Assembly: GCF_003478335.1 (NCBI RefSeq)
Contig: NZ_QUFB01000008.1
Span: 17,868-81,867 of the forward strand
DNA from: Clostridium sp. AM49-4BH
GTDB taxonomy: Bacteria; Bacillota; Clostridia; Lachnospirales; Lachnospiraceae
Direction: 5' to 3'
Length of the DNA stretch: 64,000 bases
Position numbers and translations under genes: made by a program. The notes under the pieces are model-generated. The model had not been told where the DNA came from and did not search any database. It was given only the letters and a program-made list of their open reading frames with translations. Shown here piece after piece: positions 38,531 through 46,102 of this stretch. The stretch's first letter is position 1. Each line of letters opens with the position of its first letter.

Positions 38531-38576
38531 ACAATTACCATACCTTTCTTATCTTTTTCCTGTATCCCTATAGAGA

Positions 38577-39965
38577 TTACTTCTCTGTTGTCCCACGGTC
38601 TTTGGCATCAACAAACGGTCTGTGATGTCCAACATATTTGTATGCCGGACGAATGATCTTACCTCGATTTACAAGTTCTTCCAGACGATGCGCACTCCAT
38701 CCTGCAATACGAGAAATTGCAAAGATCGGTGTAAATAACTCCTCCGGAATACCAAGCATTGTATAAATAAAGCCTGAATAGAAGTCCACATTTGCACAGA
38801 TCGGTTTGACCACATGATTTCTATGAGATAGCAACTGCGTTCCAATGCGTTCTACTCTATCATAAAGACTGTACTCTTTGAGCATTCCTTTACTTTCGGC
38901 TAATTTCTGTGCATAATCCTTCAGGATCACCTCTCGCGGATCGGACAACGTGTAAACTGCATGCCCCATACCATAGATCAGACCGGAATGATCAAAAGCA
39001 TCTCCACGAAGTACTGCCTGCAAATATTCCTGAATCTGATCGTCATCTTCCAGATCCGTAACATGCTCATGAAGATCTGCAAACATCTGCTGCACTTTCA
39101 AATTAGCTCCACCATGACGCGGTCCTTTCAAAGATGCAATGGATGCTGCGACTGCCGAATAGGTATCTGTACCCGAAGACGTTACTACGTGATTGGTAAA
39201 TGTCGAGTTATTACCACCACCATGCTCTGCATGAAGCACAAGAGCTGCATCGAGTACACGTGCTTCTAATGGAGTATACTTTCCATTTGGGCGTAACATC
39301 TGCAAAATGTTTTCTGCCGTCGAAAGCTCCGGTTTAGCAGGCTTGATCACCAAACTGTCAAAGAAGTGAAAATGTCTGTATGCATGGTAATTGTAAACCG
39401 CGATCAATGGCAGTTTCGCAATTAACTGCAATGACTGACGAAGTACGTTGGATACTGTAATATCATCCGGATTAGCATCGTAAGAGTACAAAGTCAAGAC
39501 ACTTTTCTGCAATCCATTCATCAGATTTGCACTTGGCGCCTTCATAATAACATCACGCACAAATTGTCCGGACAGCTCTTGCAAGCTCGCAATGATTCCA
39601 TGGAAAACTTCCAATTGCTCTTTATTAGGCAGATAACCGAACAGCAGCAAATATGTTGTTTCCTCAAAGGCAAATCGTTTCTCAATGCCATCTCCAACTA
39701 AATTTTTGACATCATACCCCTGATAGTACAGCATACCATCAGCCGGCTCCTTGACCCCATCTACAACACGGTATCCTGTTACATCTGAAATTTCAGTCAA
39801 TCCGGTCAATACACCTTTGCCATTGCTGTCACGCAATCCCCGCTTTACATCATATTCCTGATATAAGTTTAGGTCGATTGCTCCTGATTTCATACAACTT
39901 ACAACAAGTTCATTAAATTTTGCATCTAATGCATCATCTATCGACATCATTGAATTTGTTTTCAT
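38577..39965 (-). CDS. gltA: Citrate synthase (long clostridial form)
   Basis: 462 residues with an N-terminal extension of about 60 residues compared with the 370-430-residue bacterial forms. Catalytic features are His in LHAEHGGGNNSTF, GMGHAVYTLSDPRE with the second His, and the Asp region GFIYTMLGIPEELFTPIFAISR. The C-terminus is SAHRLEELVNRGKIIRPAYKYVG in pieces. It makes citrate from oxaloacetate and acetyl-CoA; with the aconitase it feeds glutamate synthesis. ATG at 39965 follows AAGGAGGT. Methylcitrate synthase is a less likely alternative. Confidence 0.9.
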   Translation of the reverse strand: MKTNSMMSIDDALDAKFNELVVSCMKSGAIDLNLYQEYDVKRGLRDSNGKGVLTGLTEISDVTGYRVVDGVKEPADGMLYYQGYDVKNLVGDGIEKRFAFEETTYLLLFGYLPNKEQLEVFHGIIASLQELSGQFVRDVIMKAPSANLMNGLQKSVLTLYSYDANPDDITVSNVLRQSLQLIAKLPLIAVYNYHAYRHFHFFDSLVIKPAKPELSTAENILQMLRPNGKYTPLEARVLDAALVLHAEHGGGNNSTFTNHVVTSSGTDTYSAVAASIASLKGPRHGGANLKVQQMFADLHEHVTDLEDDDQIQEYLQAVLRGDAFDHSGLIYGMGHAVYTLSDPREVILKDYAQKLAESKGMLKEYSLYDRVERIGTQLLSHRNHVVKPICANVDFYSGFIYTMLGIPEELFTPIFAISRIAGWSAHRLEELVNRGKIIRPAYKYVGHHRPFVDAKDRGTTEK

Positions 39966-40070
39966 TTTCTAGTACCTCCTTCTATAGTTCCCCTCCGAGC
40001 ACTCAGCTATCCTATGTATATCCAACAAAACAGAGGGGCGTGTCATCGTACCCGTGCATACGTGTATACA

Positions 40071-40113
40071 CAAAAAAGTAATAGAGTCATCTATTAACGA
40101 CAACTCTATTACT
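40071..40113 (-). terminator. Terminator downstream of spo0A
   Basis: AGTAATAGAGT pairs with ACTCTATTACT (11 bp). On the minus strand it is followed by TTTTTT. It lies about 110 bp past the spo0A stop. Confidence 0.8.
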
Positions 40114-40225
40114 ATACCTTATTTTACGCTATTCCGTCAAGTTTGTACCTATTATACTGCCATTTCCTGCCGCATAACACGCTCAGCAGGATTTACAGAT
40201 CGTGTGTCTATCACATTCAGATCGA

Positions 40226-41128
40226 TCAACAAGCCTCACGCATACGATACTCTAAACGCAGTTTATCCGTCAAAAGTGCCATAAATTCTGAGTTGGTCGG
40301 TTTGCCGCGATTTGCAGAGATCGTATTTCCAAACACGTGCTCTAATGTCTCCATATTCCCTCTGCGCCATGCAACTTCTATCGCATGACGGATCGTCCGT
40401 TCTACACTACTGGAAGAAGTATGATATTTTTTTGCAATGGTTGGATACAAAAATTTTGTAATATAGTGCAACATATTTTGATCTGCAAAAGACATCATAA
40501 TGCCTTCACGAATATATTGGTAACCCTTGATATGTGCCGGCATTCCGATCTCCAGCAATATATTCGTAATGTCAATCTCCAGATTGCCGGTGTATTTATC
40601 CGACGGATCTTTGATCAAATGTTCTGTAGGTTTCACAACCTGTCTTATCGTTTTCTTTGAATCTTCCTTCACAGTTTCTGTATACTCCGGCACGGATACA
40701 AGCTGCTTTTCTTCGCTGTTATGTACTGCAGCTTGTCCCTCTTCCCCTTCGCCTACACTGGCTGCGATCTGTCTGATCCGTTTGATCAACATCGTTGCTG
40801 ATAACGGTTTCATCATATAATAGTTTGCTCCCTGTGCTAATGCCTGTTCGATCAATCCCTCGCGTCGAAGTGCCGTGGCAATGATAAACAAAGGCTTGTA
40901 CTCTGTAAATTCTCTGCATTCTTCTAATATTTCCAAACCGTCTACTCCCGGTAAGATCATATCCATGACTACAACATCCGGCTTTAACTTTTTAATGTTT
41001 TCCAGCGCTTTTTTTCCGTCTCCTGTTTCGTACACTACTTGGATTCCCTGTTCATTTAATAATCGTTTTTTGCTTTCTCTGTCCTGTACGTTGTTGTCTG
41101 CCAGTATAACACGGATATCATCTTTCAT
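40226..41128 (-). CDS. spo0A: Stage 0 sporulation regulator Spo0A
   Basis: 300 residues. Master regulator of sporulation entry. The receiver domain (1-122) has acidic residues in LADNN, phospho-acceptor Asp in [17 protein letters not shown] and the conserved Lys in [11 protein letters not shown] 50-residue hydrophilic linker follows, then the Spo0A DNA-binding domain: [56 protein letters not shown] and [24 protein letters not shown] at 41128 follows AGGAGG. spoIVB, its usual upstream neighbour, is missing here. Confidence 0.97.
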   Translation of the reverse strand: MKDDIRVILADNNVQDRESKKRLLNEQGIQVVYETGDGKKALENIKKLKPDVVVMDMILPGVDGLEILEECREFTEYKPLFIIATALRREGLIEQALAQGANYYMMKPLSATMLIKRIRQIAASVGEGEEGQAAVHNSEEKQLVSVPEYTETVKEDSKKTIRQVVKPTEHLIKDPSDKYTGNLEIDITNILLEIGMPAHIKGYQYIREGIMMSFADQNMLHYITKFLYPTIAKKYHTSSSSVERTIRHAIEVAWRRGNMETLEHVFGNTISANRGKPTNSEFMALLTDKLRLEYRMREAC

Positions 41129-41160
41129 TTTGTCCTCCTAGTCCCTATCAATTGTTTAGA

Positions 41161-41167
41161 ATCGACA
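41161..41167 (-). promoter_or_regulatory. Possible 0A box in the spo0A leader
   Basis: TGTCGAT on the minus strand matches the 0A box TGTCGAA at 6 of 7 positions, 33 bp before the spo0A start. A TATAAT at 41199-41204 could be the -10. A site this short has limited weight. Confidence 0.25.
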
Positions 41168-41290
41168 TTCCATTGCTTTTTTTCAGTTTCCATGTCTAAT
41201 TATAGAACCTGAATTAGCATTACTATGGATTTCAAATGGAATTGAAATGGAATTAGAGGGTTTTTTTGAAAAAAAATGTATATTTAACGC

Positions 41291-41405
41291 AAACTTCCCA
41301 TACCGGAAGTTATTCCAAAACCACATATTGCTTATTATGTCGATGGTTTAATTATATTTTGCAGCTGATATATAGTGGGTCCTGCCATCAAAAAAACTAT
41401 AGAAA
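41291..41405. repeat. Dispersed repeat family, truncated copy D
   Basis: Left end AAACTTCCCATACC, then the core CACATATTGCTTATTATGTC, TTTTGCAG, CTGCCATCAAAAAAACTATA and GAAAT, matching copies A and B in the same order. The inner part and the other end are missing. It runs into the 3' end of the response regulator, whose stop codon (41397-41399) lies in the repeat. Confidence 0.8.
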
Positions 41406-42188
41406 TCGGCTTAATGACGCCATTCGATCTTCTGCCCAGCTATATTCCAGCATATAATCTCCCGCAAATGCGTCCTGCGCATCCTTTTCACGCTGTAATA
41501 GACGGTACAGATCGCATTCCAGCAGATCCGTATTAAGACGTTTGATGCCTCTTCCTGACACGATAATATCCTCTACACCATACTTTTTTAATTCATTGAT
41601 CAATGTTTTACCGATCTTGCTGCATAAGCTCTGCGTTGCTTCATCGTTCGGACGGTTCTCCCACAATGTTCCAATGATCTGATCTGTCGTCACAGTACCT
41701 CCTTCTCGATCCACCAAAAGAGCCAACAGCTCTTTTGCTTTCGCACTGCGAAACATAACCGGACTCCCATCAATATACAGATCAAAATGTCCAAACGTTC
41801 TTGCAAAGATTCTTTTATTTCTCTGTAAAGCAAGTTCATTCGCCTTCTTGACGACAAAGGTGAGTTCTGCCGCATTTAATGGCTTCATCAAATAAAAGTC
41901 CGCTTCTACATCAATTGCATTGTCAACGTACTGCGCATTACCTGTTGTATAGATCAACACGATCTGAGGATTGAGCTCCTTTAACTTTTTACCCAATTCA
42001 ACACCATCCATACAACCATGTATACATATATCTAAGAATGCCGCCTCGACGGCACGCTCCCGAACACACTGCAGTGCCTCCCCTGCATCAAGACACTCTC
42101 CGACAATCTCTACACGCTTGTCACGCTCTAAATAGTTACGCACTAATTTGATCGCCATGATCTCATCATCGACAATGATCGTTTTCAT
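41397..42188 (-). CDS. Response regulator with winged-helix output domain
   Basis: 263 residues. The receiver (1-120) has the acidic pair in TIIVDDEIMA, Asp in AAFLDICIHGCMDGVEL and Lys in FYLMKPLNAAEL. A winged-helix output domain follows (about 125-225): ARTFGHFDLYIDG, RSAKAKELLALLVDREGG and DQIIGTLWENRP. The final part, FAGDYMLEYSWAEDRM, is typical of SARP/BTAD-like regulators of this lineage. The last codons and stop lie inside repeat copy D, so the natural end may have been altered slightly. It follows a LytS-like kinase gene by 56 bp and is its likely partner. Confidence 0.8.
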   Translation of the reverse strand: MKTIIVDDEIMAIKLVRNYLERDKRVEIVGECLDAGEALQCVRERAVEAAFLDICIHGCMDGVELGKKLKELNPQIVLIYTTGNAQYVDNAIDVEADFYLMKPLNAAELTFVVKKANELALQRNKRIFARTFGHFDLYIDGSPVMFRSAKAKELLALLVDREGGTVTTDQIIGTLWENRPNDEATQSLCSKIGKTLINELKKYGVEDIIVSGRGIKRLNTDLLECDLYRLLQREKDAQDAFAGDYMLEYSWAEDRMASLSRFL

Positions 42189-42244
42189 ACCATCCCTACA
42201 TTCCTTCCATCAAATTTTAATCAAGATCCATCGATCCGAGATGT

Positions 42245-42880
42245 TTAGGTATTCTGACCTTCCGCCTCTATCGGTAATGCAAATGTAACAACCATTTCAT
42301 CACCTTCGATCTCCCAGCTAATATCTCCTTCTACCGAAAAGCTCCACCATATTCTCAATTTTTGACGTATCAGCTCACCTTCGTCCGCTTCCTTTTTGGA
42401 TAACTCCTCATACGAGTTGCGAATGGTAAGAATATACTTATTTTGACAAACCCCACCAAGAATTTTAATTTGACGTCTTCTGGTCGACATACACTCATTG
42501 ACAGCACGCGACGCATATAATGCAATCCCCATCGGCGGCACTTTCAGATCGCAGTCACCAACATCCCACAATACCGTCATCCCTTGAAACCGATAGTTTT
42601 CCATAGACAAATACGTTCGCATGAACTTTCTTTCCTCACGAAAAGATACTGTTTTATTGACGCGAAAACATTGAAACTGATAACGCAGGCAGTCCGCAAA
42701 ACCATCCAGCAGCTCCGGCAGCAATACCTTCTCTAATATCGCAGCCCCTTTGATCGCATTTAACGTATTAAATAGAAAATGCTCCTGCAGTACGACAATT
42801 TGCTGCTTCAGATCTTCCTCATCCACCTCTGCCATTCCTTTGACATCAATAATCACACGTAAGGGTCCAGTTTTTCTCAC
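42245..42880 (-). CDS. LytS-type histidine kinase fragment with a degenerate ATP-binding domain
   Basis: 211 residues with no membrane or sensor region. The phospho-acceptor motif of the LytS/His_kinase family is intact: LQEHFLFNTLNAIKGA. The ATPase part keeps only a trace of the N box (ASRAVNECMS where VENAIKHG is usual). The DxGxG loop is replaced by IRNSYEELSKK. It therefore may not autophosphorylate and could be a phosphotransfer or binding partner. It starts with GTG at 42880, with GGAGGA ten bases upstream. It lies between repeat fragment E and the response regulator. Confidence 0.65.
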   Translation of the reverse strand: MRKTGPLRVIIDVKGMAEVDEEDLKQQIVVLQEHFLFNTLNAIKGAAILEKVLLPELLDGFADCLRYQFQCFRVNKTVSFREERKFMRTYLSMENYRFQGMTVLWDVGDCDLKVPPMGIALYASRAVNECMSTRRRQIKILGGVCQNKYILTIRNSYEELSKKEADEGELIRQKLRIWWSFSVEGDISWEIEGDEMVVTFALPIEAEGQNT

Positions 42881-42911
42881 TTTTTATTTGTCCTCCAAAT
42901 CCTCAATATTC

Positions 42912-42970
42912 CTTGATATCGTAAGCAATATATGATCCGACAGCATCTTTGGATGTGCGAAGTGTGAGTA
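42912..42970. repeat. Dispersed repeat family, fragment E
   Basis: About 59 bp: degenerate core (GATATCGTAAGCAATATATG) and the terminal repeat TTTGGATGTGCGAAGTGTGA followed by GTA, matching the right end of copy C (61814-61872). It ends about 4 bp from the stop codon of the stand-alone receiver gene. Confidence 0.7.
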
Positions 42971-42973
42971 AAT

Positions 42974-43402
42974 TTATACGCCCAACACGCTATGGATCAT
43001 CTCTAACAACGCTGCATAATTTACCGGTTTGTCAACATATCCATTCATCTCACATTCAGTTGCTTTCATTTTCGCTGAGGGAAGTAAATTAGCGGTAACA
43101 GCATATATTGGAATCTCTTTACTATCTTGCCTGTCTGCATTACGAATGAATTTTGCTATATCATAACCATCCATACCGTATAGATTCAGATCGATCAATA
43201 TAAACTGATATGAAAACGGTTCACTATTCTGATAGCTTTCTAATGCTTTCTGTCCACTCACAAACGCATCTGTATGCAATCCAAAATCATTAAATATTGT
43301 CTGCATGACTTCCAGATTAATTTCATTGTCATCAATGATCATAACTCTTTCTCCATGGAACGAATCAATGTCAGCAAGACCATCCCAAGTCAATATATTC
43401 AT
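42974..43402 (-). CDS. Stand-alone response-regulator receiver
   Basis: 142 residues. Short N-terminus MNILTWDGLADIDSFHGE, then a complete receiver: acidic pair in VMIIDDNEINLEVM, Asp in FILIDLNLYGMDGYDIA, Thr in YAVTANLLPSA and Lys in GYVDKPVNYAAL. The sequence is of the type found at the C-terminus of hybrid histidine kinases (DDNEIN, MNGYVDKP), so it may be a broken-off hybrid receiver. However, AGGAGGA lies nine bases before the ATG at 43402, so it looks expressed on its own. There is no output domain. Confidence 0.75.
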   Translation of the reverse strand: MNILTWDGLADIDSFHGERVMIIDDNEINLEVMQTIFNDFGLHTDAFVSGQKALESYQNSEPFSYQFILIDLNLYGMDGYDIAKFIRNADRQDSKEIPIYAVTANLLPSAKMKATECEMNGYVDKPVNYAALLEMIHSVLGV

Positions 43403-43532
43403 GATCCTATTCCTCCTGATATCATCTATTTTACTCCTTCTCAAAAAATCCGTCAATCATGCCCTTTGTATGCTTTAAGCTGTTCTCCTCAAATCATCCA
43501 CAATAGATACGATACTTAACGCGACTCTGAAA

Positions 43533-44261
43533 TCATACAAAACAAGAACCATTTTCCTCTTTATGATACTGCAGATAATACCCTTTTCCATATTTGGACA
43601 CAATAAAAAGCCTTGTTCCATATAAACGTTTGCGCACCCGCTGCACAACACCATCCAATCTTCTCCGGCTGTGCACAGATACTTCGCTCCATAAATTCTC
43701 CACCAATTCATCCCGATATACCACAGCTCCCTCTGCCTGCAGCAACCGCTTCAACAATATACATTCCTCTCTCGACATATGAATAGGATACCCGTCTATC
43801 TGAACTTGTCCACCCTCGCTATCCACTATAACACGTTCCCATTCCGTCATCGGGACATCTGATACGACATTTTTCGACACCGCCCGTACTATACGACAGG
43901 CTGCCAGATCGGTCGACTGCTCCGGGCAGACACATTCTGCCGCTCCGGCTCGCAAAAGCTGTTCTTCCAACCGATCATCTCTTTGCTGTAAAATCACGAT
44001 AATTGGCACCTTCTGCCATTCCGCAAATTCTCGAAAAGCCTGCAGGCACATACTGTCACCTGCATCTTTCGTTCTCCATCGATACGCCTCCGTCAACTCT
44101 TCTTCCTGTATCATAATGGCCGAGCACGGAGCCTGCACCTCCCATAACGTCTCTGCATGATCGATCATCTGAGTCTGCCATTCTTCCTGGCTCAATTGCT
44201 CCAACAATCTTGCGATCCACTCTTCCTCTAATGCGCAAACAATCATCTTTCTCTTTCTCAT
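43533..44261 (-). CDS. Winged-helix regulator with a pseudo-receiver
   Basis: 242 residues. The N-terminal half looks like a worn receiver fold (MIVCALEEEWIARLLEQL... VPIIVILQQRDDRLEEQLLRAGAAECVCPE) without the aspartate pocket. The C-terminal half is an OmpR-type winged helix: EGGQVQIDGYPIHMSREECILLKRLLQAEG in parts, then YRDELVENLWSEVSV, RLDGVVQRVRKRL and FIVSKYGKGYYLQY. It is a DNA-binding regulator not controlled by phosphorylation. It is the first gene of a run of four signalling genes on the same strand. Confidence 0.72.
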   Translation of the reverse strand: MRKRKMIVCALEEEWIARLLEQLSQEEWQTQMIDHAETLWEVQAPCSAIMIQEEELTEAYRWRTKDAGDSMCLQAFREFAEWQKVPIIVILQQRDDRLEEQLLRAGAAECVCPEQSTDLAACRIVRAVSKNVVSDVPMTEWERVIVDSEGGQVQIDGYPIHMSREECILLKRLLQAEGAVVYRDELVENLWSEVSVHSRRRLDGVVQRVRKRLYGTRLFIVSKYGKGYYLQYHKEENGSCFV

Positions 44262-44367
44262 ATTTTTCTCTCACCCACGATCTGTTTCTTATATTTTCGA
44301 TAATTGACATTAGATGTTTCCATCTTCGTTCTTCACACGCTGCTGTCTTCTACCTTACTTTTGGGAA

Positions 44368-45414
44368 TTACATGATGGCCTTTTGGACGACTTCATAACC
44401 TTTTTCCCGTATCTGCTGTTCGAAAGACTTGATCGTCTCCTGCTGACGATGAATAGTGTGCTCATCATAAACGGCGTATGCACCACGCAATGCCTCGTCA
44501 ACAATATCAACAACAACAGCGTTAGCCCCCGCCTGCAGTGCCTTCTTCCGTCCATCGTGCATCGCCTGTTCCAAACTCGGATCTGCAATAAGAATACTTC
44601 CCCGAAACATCAATCTTGCAATTGCCATCAAGTATAATACCATATCCGCATTACCACCGCGTTCCCGTTCAAATGGCGTATGTTTTGCTGCCAAAAATGG
44701 TGCGATCTGTATCATCTGTGGCATAAACTGCTTCATAAACAGCAGATCTTTAGATACATTCTCTATCGTCTGATAAGGTGTTCCGACCAAAAATCCTGTT
44801 CCTGTATGATATCCCATCTCCTGCAGTTCCCACATTCCCTGCTTGCGCCGCAATAATGACATATTAGCAGAGTGCAGCCTCTTGAATTGTAATTCATTCG
44901 AGGCATCATGGCTAAGCATAGCTGCTCCGGCACCTAAATGCATCCAATGTAAATATGCCGCTTTGGTATGATCCCCCACATTCAATATGATCGTACAGTC
45001 CGGGAAATGCTTATGTACCGCATCCACAATTTCTGCAAAATTTGCTTCCGAAAAATAAAAATCTGTCCCACTTTCCAGCAAAAAATTGCGAATCCCCTGC
45101 CTGTAACCCTCGTGACAATACTGTAATATTTCTTTCATATTCATACGATACCGCTTCACAAAACGATTACTGCGTCTTAACCCACAGTAGTTGCAATCAT
45201 TTTTGCAGTAATTAGAAAAAGGAAGTCTACCCCACAGATAGACTTCCTTATCAAATTGCTGTTTTCGAACCTCTTCTGCCTTTTGAAACAGATACTCGGT
45301 TGTCTCCGCATTACGATATCGCAACAGTTCTGTAAATTCGTCTGCTGATAACGTTCCAAGCATCATCAGACGATCTACATGCTCCTGCATTATCTCGCCC
45401 ATTATTTTCTCCAT
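44368..45414 (-). CDS. hydE: [FeFe]-hydrogenase maturase HydE (radical SAM)
   Basis: 348 residues. HydE works with HydF and HydG to build the H-cluster of [FeFe] hydrogenase. The radical-SAM motif CX3CX2C is in NYCKNDCNYCGLRRSN. Family phrases are NFLLESGTDFYF, MLSHDASNELQFKRLH and GYHTGTGFLVGTPYQT, and the C-terminal PFLAAKHTPFERERGG. No hydF, hydG or hydrogenase gene is in the window. The start is uncertain: the first ATG has a poor ribosome site. The gene lies 46 bp after tetR on the same strand, probably by chance. Confidence 0.9.
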   Translation of the reverse strand: MEKIMGEIMQEHVDRLMMLGTLSADEFTELLRYRNAETTEYLFQKAEEVRKQQFDKEVYLWGRLPFSNYCKNDCNYCGLRRSNRFVKRYRMNMKEILQYCHEGYRQGIRNFLLESGTDFYFSEANFAEIVDAVHKHFPDCTIILNVGDHTKAAYLHWMHLGAGAAMLSHDASNELQFKRLHSANMSLLRRKQGMWELQEMGYHTGTGFLVGTPYQTIENVSKDLLFMKQFMPQMIQIAPFLAAKHTPFERERGGNADMVLYLMAIARLMFRGSILIADPSLEQAMHDGRKKALQAGANAVVVDIVDEALRGAYAVYDEHTIHRQQETIKSFEQQIREKGYEVVQKAIM

Positions 45415-45460
45415 TTCCAGCGCCTCGCCAAATACAATACCACTTTATTCTAAGGAGCCA

Positions 45461-46081
45461 CTACTCCTGTTCCGTATCCGCGATCTCAAATTGGCTGATA
45501 ATGCCACAGATCGCCGTATTTAACTCCGGCTTTAACTCTTCCAGGGTGACCGGTTGCTTCTGTAGAATAACATTATAACAGGTTGCATTTACCAATTCAA
45601 CAATCATAAAGATCATTAAATTCTGCTGTCGAAATTTGCGCCCGGACTGCTCTAGCAGCTCCTCGAAGATATCCATGCAGTTCCGATTGGACATACCGGC
45701 AATACGAATATTTGAAAAAACACCCCAGCTTAAGTTTTTAGAAATAAATCGTAATAATACAGGGCTCTCATTGAGCTGATCAACAATATGTGTTGCAAGT
45801 GCTACAATACACTCCTCTAAGCTGACCCAATTGGACTCATCATTCAATTTGAGTTCTTCATTAGCTCGGTCAAACAATGCACTCGCCTGTCTTGCGATCA
45901 ACTGATCGCGAATGTCAAATTTATCTTTGAAATAAAGATAAAAAGTACCTTTCGCCATCTTTGCCCGTTTTACAATTTCAGAGATGGACGTATTTTGAAT
46001 TCCTTTTTCTGTGAACAATTCAAATGCAGAGAGCAGAAGTGCTTCTTTCTTCTCTCGCTTTTTTTGATCGATCTTACTCAT
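45461..46081 (-). CDS. TetR-family repressor
   Basis: 206 residues. N-terminal helix-turn-helix (about 12-58): ALLLSAFELFTEKGIQNTSISEIVKRAKMAKGTFYLYFKDK in parts. The C-terminal ligand domain is helical and unlike named members. It is the third gene of MMPL, YhgE-like, TetR (22 bp after the second), and two matching palindromes lie in the MMPL promoter. Control of its own operon is thus very likely. ATG at 46081 follows GGGGGGTGG. Confidence 0.9.
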   Translation of the reverse strand: MSKIDQKKREKKEALLLSAFELFTEKGIQNTSISEIVKRAKMAKGTFYLYFKDKFDIRDQLIARQASALFDRANEELKLNDESNWVSLEECIVALATHIVDQLNESPVLLRFISKNLSWGVFSNIRIAGMSNRNCMDIFEELLEQSGRKFRQQNLMIFMIVELVNATCYNVILQKQPVTLEELKPELNTAICGIISQFEIADTEQE

Positions 46082-46102
46082 GCGTCCACCCCCCTTAATA
46101 TA

